DNA of 64,000 nt from Apostichopus japonicus (lineage: Eukaryota; Echinodermata; Holothuroidea; Aspidochirotida; Stichopodidae), in NCBI RefSeq assembly GCF_037975245.1, contig NC_092577.1, positions 37,068,898-37,132,897 on the forward strand, in the 5' to 3' direction. Every line of letters starts with the position of its first letter. The stretch's first letter is position 1. This document shows, piece after piece, positions 12,001 through 22,400 of the stretch. The notes beneath the pieces are model-generated. The model was not told the origin of the DNA and made no database searches. It saw only the letters and a program-made list of their open reading frames with translations. Made by a program: the position numbers and the translations under genes.

Positions 12001-13518
12001 AAGATTATATGGCCAATAAACTGCAAGATGGCAACTATATGTATGGTAGCATATGGTAACTTTGTGTGTCCCTCAAATTTCCATATATCTATCTATATAT
12101 ATTTGTTGCATGTTCTATGACAAATGAATAATAAAATATTATAGATCAACACACCAGAAAATTCCACATCTCTACCAGTTTTGTAGTATTAGGATTGATC
12201 AGGGGAAAGTATGAATCAAACCTTGGACCTTTGAGTCTGTAGTAAAATTTTATATATATATATTCATATTCATATATATTTGGCTGAAGAAAGCTGAACA
12301 GTAAACGGACAGCTTCTGATATGTGCATTGTGTCATCCGTCGTTATGTTGTTGAGTTTCACTTTCCATTTTACACAAGATTCTGCATTTGCTGAGTTTGA
12401 AATCAAATTGTAAGCATTATTTTGTACAATATTTAAATATAATTGCTTTTCATGTTAGTTAACATTTGCAGAATATCCTGGTAGGATCCCAACTCCAGAC
12501 CCCCTCAACCTTTACTTATATACCTACAAAGGCTATTGCAGTAGATTATAGCAGTCTGTTAGCAGTTGTTTCTCTCTTAGTCACAATGTCAACAATTTAA
12601 AGCACTTGCTAATACAACATTAACTGTTTATGCTGCTAACTGTAAAATCTTGAGGTTTGTTGGAACTGCTTCGGAGATTTTCAATAACCTGATACTTGTC
12701 ATTTTGTTATTTTAGCTGTATTATTTATTTTATATTAAATCACATTGAATTATCAGTTTCCCAGCAAACTCTGATAAATTGACAAAATTTGATTGGATTT
12801 TCCATTGATGATGTTTCCACTCTGTCACGTTTTCCTTTCCTTTTGCAGTTCTTCTCAAACATTGGAGTTCATGGAGTTTTAAAGCCTCATGAATTATTCA
12901 ACAGAGTAACAAAATTGGATTTGAAACCTGGAGACCACCAAGAATTTTTGGCACAGGTCAGCATCGTCTTTGATTATTTCCCTTTAAAGAAACTGTTGAA
13001 TTTATTTGCCAATGTCTGGCAAATTTTCACTCATTCATTAATCTGAGACCCCACAAAGAGTTCATCATCAAACTGTTGTTCTTTGAAGTGTGAAGTTTTT
13101 CTATTGTTTCCATACCTTAATTTCTATGTTATAGACAATGCTATCAGGTGAGGTATTTGCATTTTTCTAAGCATTCTGCTCGAATCATCCATTCACGACC
13201 GTATATTTGGACAATGCTATGAGGATGTGGTATTTAAATTTTTCGAAGCATTGTGCTTGAACCACCCATTCATGACCTTATGAACCATTCATGACCTTAT
13301 GACCTCATGAACCATTCATGACCTCACATTTTCTTTTCACGCAGATCGAATCTCTTCAGAAGTTTGCTGATGATGAGAAGCAAGGAAAGGATGTAGACAA
13401 TTTTGCTTTTGACTATTTCTTTGAACAGACAAGAGCAGAACAAGAAGTGAACGAAAGGTCTGCAAGAAAGAAGCAATCAGCAGACCAAACAGAGCGGGAA
13501 CATTTAGAAGGGGATTGA
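3077..13518 (+). CDS. RIOK3: RIO kinase 3 (RIOK3), 11 coding exons
   Basis: Atypical serine/threonine kinase of the RIO family, which acts in cytoplasmic late pre-40S maturation (family knowledge). Coding exons: 3077-3255, 3715-3875, 4658-4747, 5836-5963, 6296-6439, 8100-8227, 10008-10190, 10926-11085, 11768-11938, 12849-12956, 13345-13518. All junctions are GT-AG and phases agree, giving 541 aa (human about 519). The nucleotide loop STGKEA lies at residues 263-268, the ATP-site lysine in ALKVF at 290, the catalytic HADLSEYN at 404-411 (D406, N411) and the metal-binding IDVSQ at 422-426 (D423). The N-terminal half carries the RIOK3-specific blocks ([37 protein letters not shown]), which separate it from RIOK1 and RIOK2. 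The start ATG follows a 3' splice site at 3053, so at least one non-coding 5' exon lies upstream. The sequence around the exon 7 donor and the stop codon are each tandemly duplicated. Confidence 0.95.
3565..3640 (-). mobile_element. Short dispersed element, degenerate hammerhead-like core
   Basis: The minus strand reads AAGAAGATCCTGCTACTATC then GAAACGTCAGG and 'CAACTTACTTTTACAC'. It is a diverged copy of the elements at 25378 and 54688. It lies in RIOK3 intron 1. Confidence 0.5.
4829..5410. repeat. Tandem ~145-bp satellite units in RIOK3 intron 3
   Basis: About four units each begin 'GTAAACACGATATCTCAAGA', continue through 'ACCACATTGAGTACAAGAAG' and end 'GGTCAAATTGTGTAAACC'. They are the cleanest copies of the dispersed family. 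Confidence 0.75.
6460..6500. repeat. Poly(G) tract
   Basis: A run of G broken by single T bases lies just after the RIOK3 exon 5 donor. It leads into GT-rich minisatellites. Confidence 0.8.
6590..7165. repeat. 32-bp minisatellite, ~18 copies, RIOK3 intron 5
   Basis: The unit is 'GGTAACTATGGCAGAATACT' plus 'AATATGAGTACA'. Copies are nearly identical. Each contains ACAG|GTAACT, a donor-like sequence, but the unit has no exon sequence. Confidence 0.9.
7170..8000. repeat. ~45-bp GT-rich minisatellite, RIOK3 intron 5
   Basis: Irregular units combine 'GGTTATGGTAGGTGGGCATG' with 'GTAAGTGGACATAG' and 'GTGGTAAGCGG'. The 276-codon open frame on the minus strand here is only translation of the repeat. 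GGTAAG occurs in most units. Confidence 0.85.
8587..9240. mobile_element. Palindrome-headed repeat in RIOK3 intron 6
   Basis: It opens with a near-perfect 28-nt palindrome at 8587-8614 (arms AGCTCAtACCAGC and GCTGGTgTGAGCT). This is followed by an array of TATCACTC and then 'GGTCAAAGGTCA' type sequence. It is probably a transposon fragment; the right end was not found. Confidence 0.45.
9608..9720. mobile_element. Possible fragment of G-run MITE
   Basis: 'GTGTGGCCAGGATT' followed by a poly(G) tract resembles the left end of the elements at 20294 and 46190. No second end was found. Confidence 0.3.
10171..10345 (+). repeat. Two-copy duplication across RIOK3 exon 7 donor
   Basis: Exon 7's last ~20 nt, its donor (GAACAG|GTGAGAAACCTG) and ~65 nt of intron are repeated once, offset 87 bp. 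The second copy has a donor-like site after 10277. Use of that site would add AGG then an immediate in-frame TGA. Confidence 0.85.
11322..11560 (+). mobile_element. tRNA-derived SINE in RIOK3 intron 8
   Basis: The head is GTTAGCTCAGTGGTTAACGC (A box) and AGTTCGAGTCACTCC (B box). The body has CTTCGGTCAGCTTGCGG and ends at GAGTTCCTGCTTGCAG. It is the same family as the copy at 55868. Confidence 0.8.
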
Positions 13519-13583
13519 TTATGTATCCCATCATGCATCACTGTATTTAGAAGGGGATTGATTATGTATCCCATCATGCATCA
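13502..13583 (+). repeat. 43-bp duplication spanning the RIOK3 stop codon
   Basis: The block starting ATTTAGAAGGGGATTGATTA is repeated with a 43-bp offset and includes the TGA. The first copy is coding up to TGA and the second is 3' UTR. Confidence 0.85.
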
Positions 13584-13762
13584 AATGAATCAAGTGCTGG
13601 TTCCTTTCTGGTTACAGGTACTCAGGCCTGTCTCTTGAAGAAGAAGGCACAGACAATGCCCCTCTGAAATGTTAGGAATTAAGTGGTTACTAACCAGCTT
13701 TCAGACGACTACATGATCAGCATCTGTAAATTACGTAGTAAACCCCATTCATAAATTCTGGT

Positions 13763-13768
13763 AATAAA
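13763..13768 (+). terminator. Candidate RIOK3 polyadenylation signal
   Basis: AATAAA lies about 245 nt after the RIOK3 stop codon in an AT-rich context. Another AATAAA at about 14625 is an alternative. Confidence 0.45.
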
Positions 13769-15420
13769 ATTAAAATGTTGTAATGTCAAAGGTCATTTGC
13801 ATGTCATTAATAGCTTAATGAATACTTCACAAAGTGGTGGAAAGAACAACTTATGGCAAACCTAGGACTATTATGTTTACCCAAAGTTGTTGGACATAAC
13901 AAATTACCATACTGTGTTCTAAAATCTTTTATCCTCATTATGAAATAAGATTAGTATGTATATCATAGTTTTATTCTGTTGACAAACCATTATGGTGTCA
14001 TTGTAGTAAATAGGGACACAAACTCAGCAAGAAAATATTTGTAGGCATTTGAAATGGTATATTCCAATACTATTGTTGTTTGCACTAAATATGTCATATT
14101 ACATCACTTGTGATAGTGTAACAAATTAACCAGAACATGATGTCCGAATGTTCACTCAACAGTCTCAATCACAATTGGGTATAAGTTATCTTGGGTTATC
14201 TGTTCTGTAAATGTCCAGCTGGAACGATGGCTTGTGGCTTGTTTTAACGATATCCTCATAAAGTGTCAGTGCTGTTATATAGTGCACTGTGTTTTATTGG
14301 CTCTTTAAACTCGATGGATTGACTTAGTTGTGCCATCTTCTTGACAAAGGGAAATCATTTCTCATGCCAAATCTCTTTTCTTTTTACAGTTTTAAATGTT
14401 TGAAACTAGCCTACAATTTAGTATAATATCGTTGTTCTACAAATAATACTTTACCTGTGATACTGTTTCCAGGCTCGTTCATAGAAAGAAGAGACATTTA
14501 GGATATATTAGGAAAAGTATTCGGTCTCTTAAAATAGATGACCATATAAATGAAGTAAGTATTACTGGATTGAATTGTATTTGAAATTAGAATTTAGTAC
14601 TTTGTAAGGCTTGAAATGAGAGAATAAAAGATTAGTACATTTTAAGGCTTGAAAAGAAAGAATGAAAGATTAAACATAAGTGACATAAATTGTACTTCTT
14701 GTTTGTTTTATTTACACAATTTTTGTACATCTTTACTTTAACTAATTGCAAAATGGAACTAGTTGCTGAGTGTAACTAATGCTTACCCAGTCCCTATCAG
14801 TGTTCAGCCCAAACCACTTTTCAGAAGTTTATAATACCGAATCATATCAGTAAACATTGGTTGCTATGGAGACACCTAATGAGTTAAAGATGATTATTAG
14901 TAATTGCAAAATAGAACTACCTGCTGAATGTAACTAATGCTTACCCAGTCACTATCACTGATCAGCCCAAAACACTTTTAAGGAGTTTATAATACCCAAT
15001 CATGTCAGTAAATATTGGTTGCTATGGAGACACCTAATGAGTTTAAGATGATTATTACTCCTATAGGGAAAGCATTTCTTATCTGTATATATCTTTAACT
15101 TTGTCCATTCCCTATTCTTCCTTGACCCCCCCAACTCCCCCCCCCCTTAGAAAAATATCCTAAGTAAAAACCCTCCATCACTTGGCAATGACCACCACTT
15201 CTCTCCCCTTGGTAAAATCCTACCCTCTTCTTTCATAAAAAAAACCACATTCCCTCCCCTTTGTGAACAAAAATCCCCATCTCCTTCCCTCAATTCCTTT
15301 ACCCCTTTCCAAAATCAGGTAAATAGTATTTTAGCCACAGGTATTGATTTGTGACTAATGCATGTCATGAGCGTCACTGTAATCACTATCAAAATGGCTG
15401 TATGTGATGGCGCCATTGTA
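13769..15420. other. Region between convergent RIOK3 and SNRNP40
   Basis: AT-rich, with no exon that I can support. A ~157-bp segment is present twice (14751 and 14908). C-rich low-complexity sequence spans 15120-15310. Confidence 0.5.
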
Positions 15421-15464
15421 CCTTCACACTCTATAACAGCAGCTGGTTTTTTGCCATCACTTCA

Positions 15465-15615
15465 ACTTCAGCTGACCACACAAGGCCAGCAGTAGGAGAC
15501 ACTTGAGCTGACCACACAAGGCCAACAGTAGGGGATGCTTCAGCTGACCATAATGCCAGCAGTAGGAGACACTTGAGCTGTCCACGCAAGGCCAACAGTA
15601 GGAGACCTGGCACTG
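15465..15615. repeat. ~33-36-bp tandem repeat, four copies
   Basis: Units of 'GCTGACCACACAAGGCCAGC' plus 'AGTAGGAGACACTT' lie 3' of SNRNP40. The short open frames here are repeat translations. Confidence 0.75.
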
Positions 15616-15739
15616 CTCATCATACTCCACCTTCAGTACATGGAAAATCATGGAGGAAAGTACCACAGTTTGCCTGTGCTTGAAGACTACTGATCAAGAT
15701 CAAGAACTGATCAAGATATTGCCACCTTTAAGTCATGTT

Positions 15740-15885
15740 GCCCCCATAGCCACAAATGGACAGCATTTAACATCCCAGGCCACAGCATTGGGCCCCAATA
15801 GCCACAAATGGACAGCACTTAACATCCCAGGCCACAGCATTAGGCCCCAATAGCCACAAATGGACAGCATTTAACATCCCAGGAC
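15740..15885. repeat. ~50-bp tandem repeat, three copies
   Basis: The unit 'GCCACAAATGGACAGCATTT' plus 'AACATCCCAGGCCACAGCAT' repeats three times, the last copy diverging. Confidence 0.8.
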
Positions 15886-16041
15886 ATTGGGTGTACTAAA
15901 AGCAATGTCTCAGAGACCAATGCTACAGCCCTTCCTAGATGGTGCAGTCCAAAGCAGGCTCAGTTTGTAACTTGAAAGTCAAGTATGGGATTTCTATCAC
16001 GATTGAGGTTTAGCAACCAAAAGAATGCTTGCACAATCATT

Positions 16042-16402
16042 GATGCTTGACAGGTAGCTACTGAACTGATGCTTGACAGCCATTGACCGGTAGCTACTGA
16101 ACTGATGCTTGACAGCCCTTGACAGGTAGCTACTGAACTGATGCTTGAATCCCTTGACAGGTAGCTACTGAACTGATGCTTGAATCCCTTGACAGGTAGC
16201 TACTGAACAGATGCTTGAATCCCTTGACAGGTAGCTACTGAACAGATGCTTGAATCCCTTGACAGGTAGCTACTGAACTGATGCTTGACAGGTAGCTATT
16301 GAACTGATGCTTGAATCCCTTGACAGGTAGCTACTGAACAGATGCTTGAATCCCTTGACAGGTAGCTACTGAACTGATGCTTGACAGGTAGCTACTGAAA
16401 TC
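16042..16402. repeat. 35-bp minisatellite beside the SNRNP40 stop codon
   Basis: The unit 'AGGTAGCTACTGAACTGATG' plus 'CTTGAATCCCTTGAC' has about 11 copies, some shortened by ~10 bp. It ends 27 bp from the SNRNP40 stop codon, so it probably lies in the 3' UTR. Confidence 0.85.
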
Positions 16403-16428
16403 AATGGCATCTCACCTATATCTTCTTT

Positions 16429-19400
16429 CTATGCGATCTCGCCGAGATAAATCTGCTTATCACTGGACCCTGATACAACTGCAGGTGAAACAATGGAACA
16501 GAATTAATTACATCACAGGTACTTCAAGAAACGAAAAGAACAAGAAAAGTATCCATGGACTGTTCTTACACATGTTTAGAAACAATTCCGGCTCAGTACT
16601 GTAAACAGACTAAATATGTAAAAATATTTGTGATTATTTTCATGCTGGTTATTCATTTCTTTACAGAGAAATAGTTTGACTGTACTTACTAATGGGAGTA
16701 ATGGATTCCGTTGGGTGTAAACTGTGTTACAATTATTGTACTGGGAGCGTCCTGGTTTGACTGTACTTACTAATGGGTTCCGTTGTGTGTATACTGTGTT
16801 ACATTTATTGTACTGGGAGCGTCCTGGTTGGACTGTACTTACTAATGGGTTCTGTTGGGTGTAAACTGTGTTTCATTTATTGTACTGGGAGAGTCCTGGT
16901 TTGACTGTACTTACAAATGGGTTCCGTTGGGTGTAAACTGTGTTACATTTATTGTACTGGGAGAGTCCTGGTTTGACTATATTTACTAATGGGTTCCGTT
17001 GGGTGTAAACTGTGTTACATTTATTGTGTTGGGAGCGTCCTGGTTTGACTGTACTTACTAATGGGTTCCGTTGGGTGTAAACTGTGTAACATTTATTGTA
17101 CTGGGAGCGTCCTGGTTGGACTACTTACTAATTGGTTCCGTTGGGTGTAAACTGTGTTACATTATTGTACTGGGAGCGTCCTGGTTGGACTGTACTTACT
17201 AATGGGTTCCGTTGGGTGTAAACTGTGTTACATTTATTGTACTGGGAGCGTCCTGGTTTGACTGTACTTACTAATGGGTTCCGTAGGGTGTAAACTGTGT
17301 TAAATGATTGTACTTGGAGCGTCCTGGTTGGACTGTACTTACTAATGGGTTCCGTTGGGTGTAAACTGTGTTACATTTATTGTACTGGGAGAGTCCTGGT
17401 TTGACTGTACTTACAAATGGGTTCCGTTGGGTGTAAACTGTGTTACATTTATTGTGTTGGGAGCGTCCTGGTTTGACTGTACTTACTAATGGGTTCCGTT
17501 GGGTGTAAACTGTGTTACATTTGTTGTACTGGGAGAGTCCTGGTTTGACTATATTTTTTAATGGGTTCCGTTGGGTGTAAACTGTGTTACATTTATTGTA
17601 CTGGCAGCATCCTGATTTGACTGTATTTACTAATGGGTTCCGTTGGGTGTAAACTGTGTTACAATTATTGTACTGGGAGCGTCCTGGTTGGACTGTACTT
17701 ACTAATGGGTTCCGTTGGGTGTAAACTGTGTTACATTTATTGTACTGGGAGAGTCCTGGTTTGACTGTACTTACTAATGGGTTCCGTTGGGTGTAAACTG
17801 TGTTACATTTATCGTACAGGGAGAGTCCTGGTTTGACTGTATTTACTAATGGGTTCCGTTGTGTGTAAACTGTGTTACATTTATTGTACTGGGAGCATCC
17901 TGGTTGGACTGTACTTACTAATGGGTTCCGTTGGGTGTAAACTGTGTTACATTTATCGTACAGGGAGAGTCCTGGTTTGACTGTATTTACTAATGGGTTC
18001 CGTTGTGTGTAAACTGTGTTACATTTATTGTACTGGGAGCATCCTGGTTGGACTGTACTTACTAATGGGTTCCGTTGGGTGTAAACTGTGTTACATTTAT
18101 CGTACAGGGAGAGTCCTGGTTTGACTGTATTTACTAATGGGTTCCGTTGTGTGTAAACTGTGTTACATTTATTGTACTGGGAGCATCCTGGTTGGACTGT
18201 ACTTACTAATGGGTTCCGTTGGGTGTAAACTGTGTTACATTTATTGTGTTGGGAGTGTCCTGGTTTGACTGTACTTACTAATGGGTTCCGTTGGGTGTAA
18301 ACTGTGTTACATTTGTTGTACTGGGAGAGTCCTGGTTTGACTATATTTTTTAATGGGTTCCGTTGGGTGTAAACTGTGTTACATTTATTGTACTGGCAGC
18401 ATCCTGATTTGACTGTATTTACTAATGGGTTCCGTTGGGTGTAAACTGTGTTACATTTATTGTGTTGGGAGCATCTTGGTTTGACTGTACTTACTTATGG
18501 GTTCCGTTGGGTGGAAATCAACGTCATTGACTGACCCAGAGTGGCCAGGTAGTTTGTACAAGAGTCTTCTTGAAGTGGTATCCCAAACATACACAAACCT
18601 ATCTGCGGATCCAGCAGACACTTTACTGCCGTCTGGAGACCAGGCACATCTTAATAAATTCTGAAAGATAAATAAATGACTTAATTAATAAATCATAAAC
18701 TAAATGAGTGACACACCAAATGACACAGAAAGACCAATGGTAAAATCCTTCAGCAACTGTCCAAGATACACTAACATTGCTATTATACTTGTAATCAAAC
18801 AAGGACTAACATTGCTATTGTACTTGTAATCAAACAAGGACTAACATTGCTATTATATTTGTAATCAAACAAGGACTAACATTGCTATTATACTTGTAAT
18901 CAAACAAGGACTAACATTGCTATTATACTTGTAATCAAACAAGGACTAACATTGCTATTATACTTGTAATCAAACAAGGACTAACATTGCTATTATACTT
19001 GTAATCAAACAAGGACTAACATTGCTATTATACTTGTAATCAAACAAGGACTAACATTGCTATTATACTTGTAATCAAACAAGGACTAACATTGCTATTA
19101 TACTTGGAATGAAACAAGGACTAACATTGCTATAATACTTGTAATCAAACAAGGACTAACATTGCTATTATACTTGTAATCAAACAAGGACTAACATTGC
19201 TATTATACTTGTAATCAAACAAGGACTAACATTGCTATTATACTTGTAATCAAACAAGGACTAACATTGCTATTATACTTGTAATCAAACAAGGACTAAC
19301 ATTGCTATTATACTTGTAATCAAACAAGGACTAACATTGCTATTATACTTGGAATGAAACAAGGACTAACATTGCTATAATACTTGTAATCAAACAAGGA

Positions 19401-22400
19401 CTAACATTGCTATTATACTTGTAATCAAACAAGGACTAACATTGCTATTATACTTGTAATCAAACAAGGACTAACATTGCTATTATACTTGTAATCAAAC
19501 AAGGACTAACATTGCTATTATACTTGTAATCAAACAAGGACTAACATTGCTATAATACTTGTAATCAAACAAGGACTAACATTGCTATTATACTTGTAAT
19601 CAAACAAGGACTAACATTGCTATTATACTTGGAATGAAACAAGGACTAACATTGCTATTATACTTGTTATGAAACAAGGACTAACGTTGCTATTATATTT
19701 GTAATTAAACAAGGACTAACATTGCTATTATACTTGTAATCAAACAAGGACTAACATTGCTATTATACTTGTAATGACACAAGGACTAACATTGTTATTA
19801 TACTTGTAATCAAACAAGGACTAACATTGTTATTACACTTGTAACAAACAAGGACTAACATTGCTATTATACTTGTAATCAAACAAGGACTAACATTGCT
19901 ATTATACTTGTAATCAAACAAGGACTAACATTGCTATTATACTTGTAATCAAACAAGGACTAACATTGCTATTATACTTGTAATCAAACAAGGACTAACA
20001 TTGCTATGATACTTGTAATCAAACAAGGACTAACATTGCTATTATACTTGTAATCAAACAAGGACTAACATTGCTATGATACTTGTAATCAAACAAGGAC
20101 TAACATTGCTATTATACTTGTAATCAAACAAGGACTAACATTGCTATTATGCTTGTAATCAAACAAGGACTAACATTGCTATTATACTTGTAATCAAACA
20201 AGGACTAACATTGCTATTATACTTGTAATCAAACAAGGACTAACATTGCTATTATACTTGTAATGAAACAAGGACTAACATTGCTATAATACTCAGCGAC
20301 GTAGCCAGGAATTTGAAAGGGGGGAGCACTTTTTGCATTTGATATGGGGGAGGGGTCTAAGGGGAGGGGATAATCAAACAAGGACTAAGTCTACGGGGCA
20401 CCAAAAGGACACACAGTTATTGTTGTTCCTTTGAAATGACAGTTTGACAGAAATAAGGCAGTTTGGTAAGATTGTACACAATGTACAGTATTTATCATAT
20501 TATTATGCGATCTGGATATTTACCTTCTCAAAGTTATGTGTATGACCTTGAATCAACTTTACACATCTCTCAGCCGGAGCAAATGGTCTGATGTCCCATA
20601 TACGCACTGTATAAGAACAAATGTTTCTTTTGATGAAAGAGTGAACAAACTTATGGGAAACATTTTGTTAATTTTGCTGAAATTCCAACGAAAGAATGAA
20701 AGAGATTATGGGATTTACGTGTGATTACAGTGATTACTAAGAGCATGAGAGGCTTGCCTGAAAAGAAAATGAGAAGGAATGTGTTTTCTCTCCATGAATT
20801 TCAAGATTTCTTTATCTGTTGTCAGAGAATATTTGCAAGCTACAAGATTCAAGGCGTCATAACCAGAACAAGCTACCACCTAAACGAGCACTGGCTGATA
20901 ACAGCAAATAAATATATGAACTGGGCAAACTGGTTGTCCCTGGACAATCAGGTCTAATGCAACTGGGCAAACTGGTTGTCCCTGGACAATCAGGTCTAAT
21001 GCAACTGGGCAAACTGGTTGTCCCTGGACAATCAGATCTAATGCAACTGGGCAAACTGGTTGTCCCTGGACAATCAGGTCTAATGCAACTGAGCAAACTG
21101 GTTGTCCCTGGACAATCAGGTCTAATGCAACTGGGCAAACTGGTTGTCCCTGGACAATCAGGTCTAATGCAACTGGGCAAACTGGTTGTCCCTGGACAAT
21201 CAGGTCTAATGCAACTGGGCAAACTGGTTGTCCCTGGACAATCAGGTCTAATGCAACTGGGCAAACTGGTTGTCCCTGGACAATCAGGTCTAATGCAACT
21301 GGGCAAACTGGTTGTCCCTGGACAATCAGGTCTAATGCAACTGGGCAAACTGGTTGTCCCTGGACAATTAGGTCTTACTTTCTGGTTATAATCTAAACAG
21401 CAAATTCCATATAGAATCTCACCTGTGTTATCCATAGAATTTGACATAACGTATGAGCCATCAGGACTAAGAGTGAGACCTGTTATGGAATCCATGTGAC
21501 CTGTCATCTTATACAGAACATCATTCTTTCTCATGTCCCATATCTACATAGACAAATAAACAGACAGACAGATAGATGAAAACGATTATGATAGACCTAT
21601 ATGCAGCGATGGTATGCTACAAGAAAACAATGGTACTTTCAAACTTGCTAAAAACCCACTAAAATATATCAATTTACATTCTTTTACATTTATCCAATAT
21701 TCTTCCCAACTTTCATAAACTTTATTAACTGAATCAATATGCAAATATTTATGAATATATTAGAATACCAATCTATGACATCCAACATCATATCACCTTG
21801 GCAAACTTTTCATACATTGTAAAAATCTCATTTAAGAATGTGAACATCCTGATTAGCAATGAGACCTTGATTCATGACCCTCTTATTTTCAAAAGCAAAG
21901 TGGTACAAGCCACCTCGACTGATAGCTGCAGCTCTTAATATCCTGTCACACATAGACTATACAGCTGAGAGAGTGATCAAAAGCACCTTGATTTATGAAC
22001 CTCTAATGTTCACAGGGTCATTATCAACAACAAAAAAAGAAAGGAAAATGGTGCAGAAAAGCCATCTGGACTGATAGCTGCAGCTCTTAACAGCCTGCAA
22101 AACATAGACTTTATGTTTACAGCTGATATATTTAATTTGGACTGATAGCTGCAGCTCTTACCAGCCTCAAACATAGACTTTATGTTTACAGCTGATATAT
22201 TTAATCTGGACTGATAGCTGCAGCTCTTACCTGCCTGTCAAGCATAGACTTTATGTTTATGTCCAAATATGGACCATATTATTAGAGTCGTTATTTATTC
22301 TGTTGAGAAGGGGAATCTGGTTATATTCCTTTGGTCATGAGAAATGAACGAACGTGGCAGAGACAAAATATGAATAAAATAGCCACTCACTTTAATGGTG

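Noticed and set aside
18768..20293. CRISPR-like direct repeats of 35 bp
   Set aside because: The units are contiguous with no unique spacers, and this is an animal intron.
20957..21391. 144-codon plus-strand open frame of 14-residue repeats
   Set aside because: It is entirely the 42-bp intronic array, which is open because 42 is divisible by 3.
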